64,000 nt of DNA from Actinopolymorpha rutila (GTDB taxonomy: Bacteria; Actinomycetota; Actinomycetes; Propionibacteriales; Actinopolymorphaceae). The stretch spans positions 5,704,001 to 5,768,000 of the forward strand of contig NZ_JACBZH010000001.1 in NCBI RefSeq assembly GCF_013407855.1, written 5' to 3'. A program made the translations under genes and the position numbers. Positions within the stretch are counted from its first letter, which is position 1. Each line of letters opens with the position of its first letter. Positions 52,274 to 61,463 of the stretch are shown piece after piece. The notes beneath the pieces were generated by a model. The model saw only the letters and a list, made by a program, of their open reading frames with translations. It was not told the DNA's origin and ran no database searches.

Positions 52274-53962
52274 TCAGGCGCGGGCGGGGTAGGCCAGGAA
52301 GCCGAGGGCGATCTCGGGGAAGACGGAGAGTAGGACCGCGATCACGACCAGGATTCCGATCGCGACCCGGGCGGGCCACGGCCCAGCCCACACCTCCGCC
52401 CCGGCAGCAGCAGGGGCACTGTCCGGAGCCGGCCCGGCCTCGGTGGCGCCCTCACGGGAACGGAACAGCAGCGCCGTCCAGTACAGGTAGTACGCCAGCG
52501 CGATCACGACGTTGACCGCCATCACCACGGCCAGCCACCCGGCGCCGCCGTCGATCGCCGCCCGGAACAGCACGAACTTCCCGAACAGCCCGAGCACCCC
52601 CGGCGGCAGCCCGGCCAGCGCCAGCAGGAAGAACCCCAGCGCGAGCGCCCGTGCCGGCCGCCGCCAGAACAGCCCGCGGTAGTCGCCGAGCAGCCGCCCC
52701 GGTCCGGTGCTGACGGTCAGCGACACGACGGCGAACGCGCCGAGGTTGGCGACCGCGTAGACGAGGAGGTACGCCACGGTGGCGCTGAGCGTGGTCCCGC
52801 GTACGTCACCGTTGCTCGCCGCCAGCGGCACCAGCAGGTAGCCGGCCTGGGCGATGCTGGACCACGCGAGCAGCCGGACGGCGTTGCGCTGGCGCAGCGC
52901 CACCAGGTTGCCGAGCGTCATCGTCGCCGCCGCCAGCACGCCGACGATCGGCGCCCACATCCCGACGTAGCCGGGGAACGCCCACCCCACCACCAGCAGG
53001 ATGCCGACGAACCCGGCCGCCTTGGAGACCACCGAGAGGTACGCCGCGACAGGTACGGGCGCGCCGACGTAGGTGTCCGGGACCCAGAAGTGGAACGGCA
53101 TCGCGGCGACCTTGAACGCCAGCCCGACCAGCGTCAGCATCACCCCGAGCCCGGCGACCGCGGCCAGGTCACCACCGGGCAGGGCAGGAGAGGCGGCGAT
53201 GGCAGCCGGCCCCACCACGCCGGGGTGCCCCGCGGGGCTCAGCGCCCGGGCGATCCGGTCGAGGTACATCGTGCCGGTCACGCCGTACACCAGTGAGACC
53301 CCGAACAGCATCACCGCGACCGAGACCACCGACACCAGGAAGAACTTCAAAGCCCCCTCGGCCCCTCGCCGGTCGCCGCGGCGCAGGCCCACCAGCGCGA
53401 ACACCGGCAGCGACACGACCTCCAGCGCCACCACGAGCGTGATCAGGTCCCGGGCGGCGGCGAGCGTCATCGCACCGGCCGCCGAGGCGAGGAGCAGGAA
53501 GTGGTACTCCCCGGTGGGGACGCCGGCGCCAAGCGTCCCGGCCCCCTCCCCGTAGCTCCGCACCCCCGGCCGGTCGGGCGGCGGCCTGCGCTCCCAGCCC
53601 CGGCCGGCGGACAGCAGCACCACGACCGCCGCACCGCCCGCGACGATGAACTGGAACGTCCAGGTGAGCGGGTCGGCGACGTACGAACACGCGGCGACCT
53701 GCCACGGCGCACCGGCGCCGGGGGCGCAGAAGGCGCCCTCCGTCCACGACGACGAGCCCGCCATGGACACCACCAGCAGGGCGATCCCCGCGACCAGCCC
53801 GGCCAGCGCGAGCCAGGGCGCGACGCCGCGTCGGCGGGCCGGTGCGAACGCGTCCACCACCAGCACCAGCAGCGCAGTCACCGCCACCGCGAGCGGTGGG
53901 CTGACGACCAGCCAGGGAACGGGCTGCACGAAGCTCGCCACAGCGCTCACCACCGCACTCAC
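52274..53962 (-). CDS. nuoN: NADH-quinone oxidoreductase subunit N-like
   Basis: 562 aa antiporter-type membrane subunit with about 14 helices; conserved charged residues occur in FKVAAMPFHFWVPD. The GTG start at 53962 overlaps the nuoM stop by 4 bp. The open frame continues much further upstream only because high GC leaves it without stops; that extension is antisense-quality sequence inside nuoM and nuoL. It is last in the operon, where it contributes a proton channel. Confidence 0.93.
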   Translation of the reverse strand: MSAVVSAVASFVQPVPWLVVSPPLAVAVTALLVLVVDAFAPARRRGVAPWLALAGLVAGIALLVVSMAGSSSWTEGAFCAPGAGAPWQVAACSYVADPLTWTFQFIVAGGAAVVVLLSAGRGWERRPPPDRPGVRSYGEGAGTLGAGVPTGEYHFLLLASAAGAMTLAAARDLITLVVALEVVSLPVFALVGLRRGDRRGAEGALKFFLVSVVSVAVMLFGVSLVYGVTGTMYLDRIARALSPAGHPGVVGPAAIAASPALPGGDLAAVAGLGVMLTLVGLAFKVAAMPFHFWVPDTYVGAPVPVAAYLSVVSKAAGFVGILLVVGWAFPGYVGMWAPIVGVLAAATMTLGNLVALRQRNAVRLLAWSSIAQAGYLLVPLAASNGDVRGTTLSATVAYLLVYAVANLGAFAVVSLTVSTGPGRLLGDYRGLFWRRPARALALGFFLLALAGLPPGVLGLFGKFVLFRAAIDGGAGWLAVVMAVNVVIALAYYLYWTALLFRSREGATEAGPAPDSAPAAAGAEVWAGPWPARVAIGILVVIAVLLSVFPEIALGFLAYPARA

Positions 53963-55473
53963 CCGCCCACCAGGAACCGCACGGCCGGGTCGGTGACCGT
54001 CAGCACCGCACCCGGATACAGGCCGAGCACCACCGTCAGCGCCACCAGCGGCGCCCACGCCACCACCTCCACGGCGGTGACGTCGCGCACGGACAGCAGG
54101 CTCGGCCCGATCGTGTCGGTGCCCTGGCACATCCGGCGGACGAGGACGAGGAAGTACGCCGCCGTGAGGACGGCACCGAGCCCGGCGAGCACCATCAGCA
54201 CGAGGTACGTCGTACGGGCGAGCGAGGCGGCCGGGTTCCAGGCGCCGAACAACGCCAGCATCTCCCCCCAGAAGCCGGCCAGCCCGGGCAGCCCGAGGCT
54301 GGCCACCGCGCCGAACACGAACACCCCGGCCAGCCGCGGCATCCGGGCGTACATCCCGCCGCCCAGCCGGGCCAGGTCGCCGGTGCCGTGCCGGTCCTTG
54401 ATCGCCCCGGCCACGAAGAACAGCAGCCCGGTGATCAGCCCGTGCGCCACCCCGGCGAACAACGCGCCGTTGACGCCCGCGGCGGTGAGGGTGGCGATCC
54501 CGAGCAGGACGAAGCCCATGTGCCCGACCGAGGAGTACGCGATCAGCCGCTTCAGCTCGCCCTGGCGCAGGCAGGCCAGCGCGCCGTAGAGGATCCCGAC
54601 GGTCGCCAGCCCGGCGAGGTACGGCGCGACCGCCCGGGCACCGTCGGGCACCACCGGCAGCCACACGCGGACGAAGCCGTACGTGCCCATCTTCAGCAGC
54701 ACCCCGGCCAGCAGCACCGACCCGACCGTGGGCGCCTTGGCGTGCGCGTCCGGCAGCCAGCTGTGCAGCGGCCACATCGGGCTCTTCACCGCGAGGCCCA
54801 GGCCGATCGCCACCGCCGCCAGCACCTGGATGCCGCGCGCGATCCCCTTCCCGCCGCGCGTCGCGAGCTCGGTCAGGTCGAACGTGTGCGCGCCGGTGTA
54901 GACGAGCAGGAAGCCCAGCAGCATGATCGCGCTGCCGAGCAGGGTATAGAGGATGAACGTCGTCGCCGCGCGGCGTCGGCCGGCCGCGTCGTGCGGGTCG
55001 CCCCACACCGCGATCACGAACCACATCGGGACCAGCACGACCTCGAAGAACAGGAAGAAGACGATCAGGTCGAACGCCACGAAGGTCCCGAGCATGCCGA
55101 CCTCGAGCACCAGCACCAGCGCCACGAGTGCGCGCACCCGGCCGCCCTCCGGCGCGACCCGGGTGGTGTAGAGGAGGCACAGGAACGCCAGCAGCGCGGT
55201 GAGCAGCACCATCGGCAACGAGACGCCGTCCATGCCGAGGTGCCAGCGCACGTCGACGGCGGGGATCCAGCTCACGTTCGTCTGGAACTGCACCTCGTGC
55301 GCGGCGCCGTAGTCGAACGCGGCCGCCAGCCAGACCGCGAGCAGCAGGGTCACTGCCCCGACCACCGCACCGAAGGTCGCGGTGACCCGGTCGGGCACCA
55401 GCCGGCGGCCGGCGGTGAGGATCAGCGCGCCGAGGAGGGGTACGGCGAGGAGAAGCTGGAGTACGACGTTCAT
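53959..55473 (-). CDS. nuoM: NADH-quinone oxidoreductase subunit M-like
   Basis: 504 aa antiporter-like proton-pumping subunit. The essential helix segments are visible: VFFLFFEVVLVPMW with the key Glu, VKSPMWPLHSWLPDAHAKAPT, and the discontinuous helix region around SSVGHMGFVLLG. Start overlaps the nuoL stop by 4 bp, stop overlaps nuoN. Confidence 0.95.
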   Translation of the reverse strand: MNVVLQLLLAVPLLGALILTAGRRLVPDRVTATFGAVVGAVTLLLAVWLAAAFDYGAAHEVQFQTNVSWIPAVDVRWHLGMDGVSLPMVLLTALLAFLCLLYTTRVAPEGGRVRALVALVLVLEVGMLGTFVAFDLIVFFLFFEVVLVPMWFVIAVWGDPHDAAGRRRAATTFILYTLLGSAIMLLGFLLVYTGAHTFDLTELATRGGKGIARGIQVLAAVAIGLGLAVKSPMWPLHSWLPDAHAKAPTVGSVLLAGVLLKMGTYGFVRVWLPVVPDGARAVAPYLAGLATVGILYGALACLRQGELKRLIAYSSVGHMGFVLLGIATLTAAGVNGALFAGVAHGLITGLLFFVAGAIKDRHGTGDLARLGGGMYARMPRLAGVFVFGAVASLGLPGLAGFWGEMLALFGAWNPAASLARTTYLVLMVLAGLGAVLTAAYFLVLVRRMCQGTDTIGPSLLSVRDVTAVEVVAWAPLVALTVVLGLYPGAVLTVTDPAVRFLVGG

Positions 55474-57380
55474 GCGAACGCTCCCAGCGCCGCGACGGCC
55501 AGCAGGACGACCCCGGCGAGCAGCAGGCTGAGATAGGTCGACACGTTGCCGGTCTGCAGCAGCCGCAGCCCGCCGCCGACCCAGCGGGCCGCGCGACCGG
55601 ATCCTCGTACGTAGAAGTCGACGACGTCGCGGTCACCGGCGACGACCGCGCGGGCCAGGCCCCACACCGGCCGGACGACGTACGCCGCGATCAGCTCGTC
55701 CATCCGGAAGCCGTTCGCCAGCAGCGGGCGCGACCGGCCGAGCAACCGCGCGGGGTCCTCGCGTTCGACGTGCCGCCAGGCCCAGGTCACCAGCACACAG
55801 GCGAGGACCAGGTGCACCAGCGCCAGCAGCGTGGTCGTCCAGTGCACCATCGTGGGTTCGGGGATGCCGGGCCCACCGCCGCCGAGCCAGCGTGCCCAGG
55901 TGCCCGGCACCAGGGCGAGCCAGCCGACCAGCGCGGCCGGGACCGCGAGCACCACCAGCGGCCAGCGCATCAGGGCGGGCGCCTCGGCCAGGTGGGGTTG
56001 GGTGTGTGCGGGCTGGCTGGGCGCGGCCGGGACCGTGCCGGTGGGCGTGCCGAAGAAGACCCGCAGCCACATCCTCGTGGCGTACCCCGCGGTGAGCGCC
56101 ACGGTGACGAAGCCGGCGACCAGCGCCACCCAGGCCGCCCAGCCCGGCAGCGGCCCGCCGTGGAACGCCGCCCGCGAGATCGCCCCGATCACGGCGTCCT
56201 TGGCGAAGAACCCGGACAGCGGCGGCACCGCGGCGAGCGCACCGAGCCCGATGGTCATCGTCACGAACGTCACCGGCAGCGTGCGGCGCAGGCCGCCCAT
56301 CGCGTCCATGGAGTTGCTGCCGACCGCGTGGATCAGCGCGCCCGCGCACAGGAAGAGCAGCGCCTTGAACGCGCCGTGCGCCACCAGCAGCAACAGTCCC
56401 GCGGTGTAGCCGCCGGCGGCGAGACCGGCCAGCATGTACGCCAGCTGGCTGACCGTCGACCATGCCAACACGCGCTTGACGTCGTTCTCGGCCAGCGCAC
56501 ACAGGGCCGCGCCCACCATCGTCACCGCGGCGACGACCGCGAGCACGGCGAGGGTGGCCGGCGCCTCCTGGAACACCGGCAGCAGCCGGGCCACCACGAA
56601 CACCCCGGCCGCCACCATCGTGGCCGCGTGGATGAGCGCGCTGATCGGGGTCGGGCCGGCCATCGCGTCCGGCAGCCACACGTGCAGCGGGAACTGCGCC
56701 GACTTGCCGGCCACGCCGCACAGCAGCAGCAACGTCGCCAGGGTTGCCGTACCCGTTGTCAACCCGCCGTTGGCGGCGACCTCGCGGACACCGCCGATGG
56801 AGAACGTGCCGGCACCGAGGCCGAGGGCGAAGATGCCGAAGAGGAAGCCGATGTCGCCCAGCCGGGTGACGAGGAACGCCTTGATCGCGCCGCCGCGGGC
56901 CTCGGGCAGCTCCCAGTGATGGCCGATCAGGAAGTACGAACAGATGCCCATCACCTCCCAGCCGACCAGCAGCACGAACAGGTCGTTCGCGGTCACCACG
57001 ACCAGCATCGCGGCGGTGAACAGCGAGACGAACGCGGTGTAGGAGGCGTAGCGAGGGTCGCCGCGCAGGTAGTCGATCGAGTAGATCTGCACGGCCAGCG
57101 CGACCCCGGTGACCAGCACGGCCACCAGCGCGGTCAGGCCGTCGACGCGGAAGGAGATGTCGAACGCCAGCCCGCCGGTCGGCACGTGCGCGAGGGTCGC
57201 GCCGCGCTGGCCGAGGTCACCGGCGATGTCGATGCCGGCGAGTACGCAGGCGGCCAGGAACGCGACCCCGGCGCCGGTCACCCCGATCGGCGCGACCAGC
57301 CGGGGAATTCTGCGGCCGATGGCGAGCGCGGCCAGGGCGGCGGTGAACGGCGCGAGCAACGCGATCCAGACGGCGGTCAT
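55470..57380 (-). CDS. nuoL: NADH-quinone oxidoreductase subunit L-like
   Basis: 636 aa, the largest antiporter-like subunit. Conserved stretches FVLLVGWEVMGICSYFLIG, KSAQFPLHVWLPDAMAGPTPISALIHAATM and LAWSTVSQLAYM are all present. The C-terminal lateral helix region is present (about 560-636). It overlaps nuoK and nuoM by 4 bp each. Confidence 0.96.
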   Translation of the reverse strand: MTAVWIALLAPFTAALAALAIGRRIPRLVAPIGVTGAGVAFLAACVLAGIDIAGDLGQRGATLAHVPTGGLAFDISFRVDGLTALVAVLVTGVALAVQIYSIDYLRGDPRYASYTAFVSLFTAAMLVVVTANDLFVLLVGWEVMGICSYFLIGHHWELPEARGGAIKAFLVTRLGDIGFLFGIFALGLGAGTFSIGGVREVAANGGLTTGTATLATLLLLCGVAGKSAQFPLHVWLPDAMAGPTPISALIHAATMVAAGVFVVARLLPVFQEAPATLAVLAVVAAVTMVGAALCALAENDVKRVLAWSTVSQLAYMLAGLAAGGYTAGLLLLVAHGAFKALLFLCAGALIHAVGSNSMDAMGGLRRTLPVTFVTMTIGLGALAAVPPLSGFFAKDAVIGAISRAAFHGGPLPGWAAWVALVAGFVTVALTAGYATRMWLRVFFGTPTGTVPAAPSQPAHTQPHLAEAPALMRWPLVVLAVPAALVGWLALVPGTWARWLGGGGPGIPEPTMVHWTTTLLALVHLVLACVLVTWAWRHVEREDPARLLGRSRPLLANGFRMDELIAAYVVRPVWGLARAVVAGDRDVVDFYVRGSGRAARWVGGGLRLLQTGNVSTYLSLLLAGVVLLAVAALGAFA

Positions 57381-57850
57381 CGGCCGGCCTCCGCGGTGGC
57401 CGTGCGCTGCTCGGCCGCCTCGGCACCCTCACCGCGTTCGGCATCGGCGGTCTGGGCGAGCCCGGCTTCGGCCCGCTCGGCGAGTTCGTCGCGCTCGGCG
57501 GCTTCGGCGCGTTCGGCCTCGGCGATCCGCTCGTCGGCCTGGTCACGGTCGGCCAGCTCGCGTACGGCATCGACGTCCACCTGGCGGCGCGTCCGGAACA
57601 CCAGCAACACGATCGCCAGCCCCAGCCCGATCTCCGCGGCTGCGATCGTGATCACGAACAGCGTCAGGATCTGCCCGCCGTGCAGGGCGTCTGCGTGCCA
57701 GGCGTCGAACGCGACGAGGTTGAGGTTGACGGCGTTCAGCATCAGCTCCACGCCCATCAGGACGAGGATGGCGTTGCGGCGTACGAGTACGGCGTACACC
57801 CCGATGGCGAACAACAGCGCCGCCACCACGAGCGGGAACAGCAGCGGCAT
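57377..57850 (-). CDS. nuoK: NADH-quinone oxidoreductase subunit K-like with acidic C-terminal tail
   Basis: 157 aa. The first 90 residues form three TMs with the conserved membrane glutamates Glu35 (MGVELMLNAVNL) and Glu73 (AAAEIGLGLAI). Ordinary NuoK ends near 100 residues; here about 60 more follow, composed of Ala, Glu, Arg and Asp, probably a charged helix or coiled coil in the cytoplasm. ATG at 57850 shares one base with the nuoJ TGA. Confidence 0.93.
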   Translation of the reverse strand: MPLLFPLVVAALLFAIGVYAVLVRRNAILVLMGVELMLNAVNLNLVAFDAWHADALHGGQILTLFVITIAAAEIGLGLAIVLLVFRTRRQVDVDAVRELADRDQADERIAEAERAEAAERDELAERAEAGLAQTADAERGEGAEAAEQRTATAEAGR

Positions 57851-58422
57851 CAGCGGCTCCCCTCCGAACTCGCCGAGGCGGTCGGGCTCGCCGTCTCCCC
57901 GGACTTCGCCGACGTCGCCGGGCCGTCCCGGCGGGACAGCGCGATCGCGCCCACCAGCGCGGCCAGCAACAGCACGGACAGCACCTCGAACGGCAGTACC
58001 CACGTGGAGAACAGCGCCCGCCCGGTGGCCCGCGCCCCGCCGACCTCGACCCGGTCCAGCGGGATGACCGCACCGGAGAAGCCCGCGACCAGCGCGACCA
58101 GCAGCACCGCCGCCACCCCGACCGCGACCAGGCCCGCCACCACCACGTGCGACAGGGGCGCCCGCTCCACCGGCGCGATCGGCGCCCGGGTGAGCATCAA
58201 CGCGAACACCAGCAGCACGACCACCGCGCCGAGGTAGATGAGCACCTGCACCCAGGCCACGAACTCCGCCGTCAACAGCAGGTAGCATCCGGCCAGCGCG
58301 CCCAGCGAGACCACCAGCCACAACGCGGCGTGCACGATCCGGCGGGTGGTCACCACCAGCAGGGCGGAGCCGACCGCGACCGCGCCGAGCAGGCAGAACA
58401 ACACGTCGACCATGATCGTCAT
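57850..58422 (-). CDS. nuoJ: NADH-quinone oxidoreductase subunit J-like
   Basis: 190 aa with five TM helices, including WVQVLIYLGAVVVLLVFALML, the region of the conserved pi-bulge helix. The last 25 residues are Ser/Ala-rich. The start at 58422 (MTIMVDV) lies 4 nt after nuoI; a second ATG three codons later is possible. Confidence 0.92.
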   Translation of the reverse strand: MTIMVDVLFCLLGAVAVGSALLVVTTRRIVHAALWLVVSLGALAGCYLLLTAEFVAWVQVLIYLGAVVVLLVFALMLTRAPIAPVERAPLSHVVVAGLVAVGVAAVLLVALVAGFSGAVIPLDRVEVGGARATGRALFSTWVLPFEVLSVLLLAALVGAIALSRRDGPATSAKSGETASPTASASSEGSR

Positions 58423-58426
58423 GGGC

Positions 58427-58957
58427 TCAGCGGCTCTCCCGCTCGGCGGCCTTGCGCGCGGCGCCGAGTTCCTTCGGCACGTCGGCCCCGGCGTCGACCG
58501 GCGGCGGCGCCGGCACGGTCCACATCCATTCCCGCAGCTCGTCCTTCTCGTGGGTGAGGTCGGCGATGTCGGTGGTGGCGTACTCGAACTCCGGCGACCA
58601 GAACAACGCGTCGAACGGGCACACCTCGATGCAGATACCGCAGTACATGCACAGCGAATAGTCGATCGCGAACCGGTCGAGCACGTTGTGGGAACGTTCC
58701 CGGGCACCGGGCTCGCTCGGCTCCGTGGTCTCCTTGTGCGAGTCGATGTAGATGCACCAGCACGGGCACTCGCGCGCGCACAGCATGCACACCGTGCAGT
58801 TCTCCTCGAACAACGCGATGACACCGCGGGAGCGGTCAGGCAACTCCGGCTTGACATCGGGGTACTGCTGGGTCACCGCGCGCCGGGTGAGGTGGTCGAA
58901 CGTCACCTTCAGCCCGTGTACGAGCCCCTTGCCGGGGAGATCGGTCATCGTGCCCAC
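58427..58957 (-). CDS. nuoI: NADH-quinone oxidoreductase subunit I-like (2x[4Fe-4S])
   Basis: 176 aa ferredoxin-type subunit. Two complete [4Fe-4S] motifs: CTVCMLCARECPCW and CMYCGICIEVCPFDA. They would carry electrons to the NuoB cluster. The start region (MTDLPGKGLVHGLKVTFDHL) contains the amphipathic helix that docks on the membrane arm. 25 nt separate it from the nuoH stop. Confidence 0.95.
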   Translation of the reverse strand: MGTMTDLPGKGLVHGLKVTFDHLTRRAVTQQYPDVKPELPDRSRGVIALFEENCTVCMLCARECPCWCIYIDSHKETTEPSEPGARERSHNVLDRFAIDYSLCMYCGICIEVCPFDALFWSPEFEYATTDIADLTHEKDELREWMWTVPAPPPVDAGADVPKELGAARKAAERESR

Positions 58958-58982
58958 GCCACCTTCCCGTACGACAACTCGT

Positions 58983-59942
58983 TCATGAGATGGCCACCTT
59001 CACCACGCCGGTGAGCGCGAGCTGGAACAACGCCAGCGGCACCAGCAGCTGCCAGCCCAGCCGCTGCAGCTGGTCGGCCCGCAGCCGCGGGTAGGCGACC
59101 CGCACCCAGATCACCACGAACGCCACGAGGAACACCTTGACCAGCGTCCACAGCCAGCCGAGCTCCGCGGCGAACGGACCCTCCCAGCCGCCGAGGAACA
59201 GCACCGTGGTGAGGGCCGCCAGCACCACGATCCCGGCGTACTCCGCCAGCAGGAACAACGCGAACCGGATGCCGGTGTACTCGGTGTAGGGACCGAAGAT
59301 GATCTCGGCGTCGGCGACCGGCATGTCGAACGGCGGGCGGGCCAGCTCGGCCAGCCCGGCCACGAAGAACACGAACAGGCCCGGCAGCTGCCACAGCAGC
59401 CACCACGGCTCCCACGCCTGCACGATCCCGGACAGCGACAGGGTGCCGGCGGCCATCGCCACGCTCGCCGCCGCGAGCACGAACGGGAGCTCGTACGCCA
59501 GCAGCTGCCCGGCCGACCGGAACGCGCCGATCAGGCTGTACTTGTTGGCGCTGGCCCAGCCGGCCATCAGCGCGCCGAGCACCCCGATCCCCATCACCGC
59601 GAGGACGTAGAACAGCCCGGTCTCCAACTCGACGCCCACCACTCCGGGCGCGAGCGGGATGGCCGCGAGCGCGACGAGGTACGGCAGCAGGGCGAGCACG
59701 GGCGCGAGCTTGAACACCGTACGGTCCGCGCGGGCGGGTACGACGTCCTCCTTCTGCGCGAACTTCACCCCGTCGGCAACGAGCTGCGCCCAGCCGTGGA
59801 ACCCGCCCGCGTACATCGGGCCCAGCCGGCCCTGCATGTGCGCCATCACCTTGTGCTCGGTCTGGCCCACCAGCAGCGGCAGCACGAGGAACGCGGCGAA
59901 CACCCCGACGACCCGCAGCAGGACCTCCAGCACCTCACTCAT
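58983..59942 (-). CDS. nuoH: NADH-quinone oxidoreductase subunit H-like
   Basis: 319 aa, eight TMs. Conserved quinone-chamber motifs: QGRLGPMYAGGFHGWAQLVAD, AELARPPFDMPVADAEIIFGPYTEY and VRVAYPRLRADQLQRLGW. The ATG at 59942 overlaps the nuoC stop by 8 bp; an in-frame ATG five codons upstream is an alternative. The open frame reaches further into nuoC, but that part is not coding. In complex I, NuoH forms the Q tunnel with NuoB and NuoD; no NuoD gene is in this operon. Confidence 0.94.
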   Translation of the reverse strand: MSEVLEVLLRVVGVFAAFLVLPLLVGQTEHKVMAHMQGRLGPMYAGGFHGWAQLVADGVKFAQKEDVVPARADRTVFKLAPVLALLPYLVALAAIPLAPGVVGVELETGLFYVLAVMGIGVLGALMAGWASANKYSLIGAFRSAGQLLAYELPFVLAAASVAMAAGTLSLSGIVQAWEPWWLLWQLPGLFVFFVAGLAELARPPFDMPVADAEIIFGPYTEYTGIRFALFLLAEYAGIVVLAALTTVLFLGGWEGPFAAELGWLWTLVKVFLVAFVVIWVRVAYPRLRADQLQRLGWQLLVPLALFQLALTGVVKVAIS

Positions 59943-60768
59943 CCCCGGCACCGCCATCCCCCTGGTCCGCTTCCGGCGGACTGGCGGGTTGCTCGGGCTG
60001 GTTCGCCTGCTCGGGCCTGTTCGGCTGCTCGGGCTGGTCGGTTCGCGGCGTGCGCCGGGCCGGGCGTTCCGCGCGCTTGGCCGAGCGTGCGGGCCGGGTC
60101 GGCCTGGCGGCGGCCAGCGGATCCGGGGCGGGCGAGCCGGGGGGCCGGGGACCCCAGGCCTCGGGCGAGGGAACGCCCGGTGGGGCGACTCGGCGCCGGC
60201 TCGGTGCCCGCGCGGCGTCGTGCTCGGACTCGCCCGGCTCCTTCGCGCCCGGCCAGGGCTTCGCGACCCGGCTGGCCAGCACGAACTCCTTGCGCAGCGG
60301 GTGCCCCTCGAACTGGTCCGGCAGCAGCAGCGGTGCGAGGTTCGGGTGCCCGGCGAAGTCGATGGCGAACATCTCGTACGTCTCCCGCTCGTGCCAGCCG
60401 GCACCGGCGTACACCCCGGTGGCGGTGGGCAGCCGAGGGTCCTCGCGCGGGATCTTCGTACGTACCAGCAGGTGGTCGATCGCCGAGTCGCCGGTCCCCT
60501 CGGCAGTGGCCTCCCCCGCGGTGCGCAGCCGGGCGACGTGGCAGACCACGGTGAAGCCCTGCTCGAGCTCGTCCACCGCGGACAGCCAGTCGAAGTACGT
60601 ACAGCCCACGACGTCGCGGACGGCAGTGAGCGCGTCCACCCAGCGGTCTGCGGGTACGTCGAGCGCGGGCGGGCCGAACGCCTCGTCCAGGCCGACCTCA
60701 ACAGCGTCGCCGGCGTCGATGGCGAGCGCCTCGGCCACGGCCGCCCGGGCCTGCTCCGACCAGGTCAT
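59935..60768 (-). CDS. nuoC: NADH-quinone oxidoreductase subunit C-like with long Pro/Arg tail
   Basis: 277 aa. Residues 1-175 carry the 30-kDa subunit fold, with the signature ERETYEMFAIDFAGHPNLAPLLLPDQFEGHPLRKEF (quoted only in part: ERETYEMFAIDF and GHPLRKEF). The remaining 100 residues are Pro-, Arg-, Ala- and Glu-rich (PEQPNRPEQANQPEQ type) and probably disordered. The ATG overlaps the nuoB stop by 4 bp. It is not a NuoCD fusion, since no 49-kDa domain follows. Confidence 0.9.
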   Translation of the reverse strand: MTWSEQARAAVAEALAIDAGDAVEVGLDEAFGPPALDVPADRWVDALTAVRDVVGCTYFDWLSAVDELEQGFTVVCHVARLRTAGEATAEGTGDSAIDHLLVRTKIPREDPRLPTATGVYAGAGWHERETYEMFAIDFAGHPNLAPLLLPDQFEGHPLRKEFVLASRVAKPWPGAKEPGESEHDAARAPSRRRVAPPGVPSPEAWGPRPPGSPAPDPLAAARPTRPARSAKRAERPARRTPRTDQPEQPNRPEQANQPEQPASPPEADQGDGGAGDE

Positions 60769-61463
60769 TCGCGATCCCCCGGCCGCAGCGGACGGCGCAG
60801 CAGCGAGGCCGCCGAACGCCACCGGCCACGCGGCCGGCCGGCTTCTGTTCCAGCCTGCCCAGTCTGCCCGGGCTGCCCGGGTTCGCCGGACTCCGCGGGC
60901 CCGGCGTACCGCTCCGGCAGCGACTCCGCCGCGATCTTGTCCTGCAGCCGGAGGATTCCCTGCAGCAACGCCTCCGGACGCGGCGGGCATCCGGGCACGT
61001 AGACGTCCACCGGGACGATCTGGTCGACGCCCTTGGTGACGCAGTAGGAGTCCCAGTACGGGCCGCCGGAGTTGGAGCAGGACCCGAACGAGATGACGTA
61101 CTTCGGCTCCGGCATCTGTTCGTACAGCCGCTTGATCGCCGGCGCCATCTTGTCGGTGACGGTCCCGGACACCACCATCAGGTCGGCCTGCCGCGGCCCC
61201 GGCGCGAACGGGATCACGCCCAGCCGGATGAAGTCGTGCCGGGACATCGACGAGGCGATGAACTCGATCGCGCAGCAGGCCAGGCCGAAGTTGAACACCC
61301 ACAGGGAATAGCGCCGGCCCCAGTTGAGGACGAACTTCAGCGGCTCCGGCGCCAGCTTGGACAGGGCGCCCAATTCGCCGGGACTCTCGGGTCCGGGACC
61401 GGTTCCGGACGGCACGACCTGCGGCAGCGGCAGGTCGACCGGGCCCGTCGGGGTCACGTCCAT
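60765..61463 (-). CDS. nuoB: NADH-quinone oxidoreductase subunit B-like
   Basis: 232 aa. The N2 [4Fe-4S] ligands are present: adjacent cysteines in GLACCAIEF (63-64), then GSCSNSGG and VPGCPPRPEALL. The N-terminal 40 residues are Pro/Gly-rich, and the C-terminal 35 are an extra Gly/Arg-rich tail. The ATG overlaps nuoA by 10 bp. It would hold the terminal cluster that reduces quinone. Confidence 0.95.
   Translation of the reverse strand: MDVTPTGPVDLPLPQVVPSGTGPGPESPGELGALSKLAPEPLKFVLNWGRRYSLWVFNFGLACCAIEFIASSMSRHDFIRLGVIPFAPGPRQADLMVVSGTVTDKMAPAIKRLYEQMPEPKYVISFGSCSNSGGPYWDSYCVTKGVDQIVPVDVYVPGCPPRPEALLQGILRLQDKIAAESLPERYAGPAESGEPGQPGQTGQAGTEAGRPRGRWRSAASLLRRPLRPGDRE

Noticed and set aside
52274..55636. 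Apparent 1120-residue protein with NuoN at its end
   Set aside because: The upstream 550 residues are an out-of-frame reading of nuoM. NuoN starts at the GTG 53962 with the usual 4-bp overlap.
58983..60701. Apparent N-terminal extension of NuoH
   Set aside because: The extension reads nuoC in the wrong frame. NuoH homology begins at about 59942.
59935..60768. NuoCD fusion that would explain the missing nuoD
   Set aside because: After the 30-kDa domain only a Pro/Arg-rich tail follows; none of the 49-kDa subunit motifs are present.
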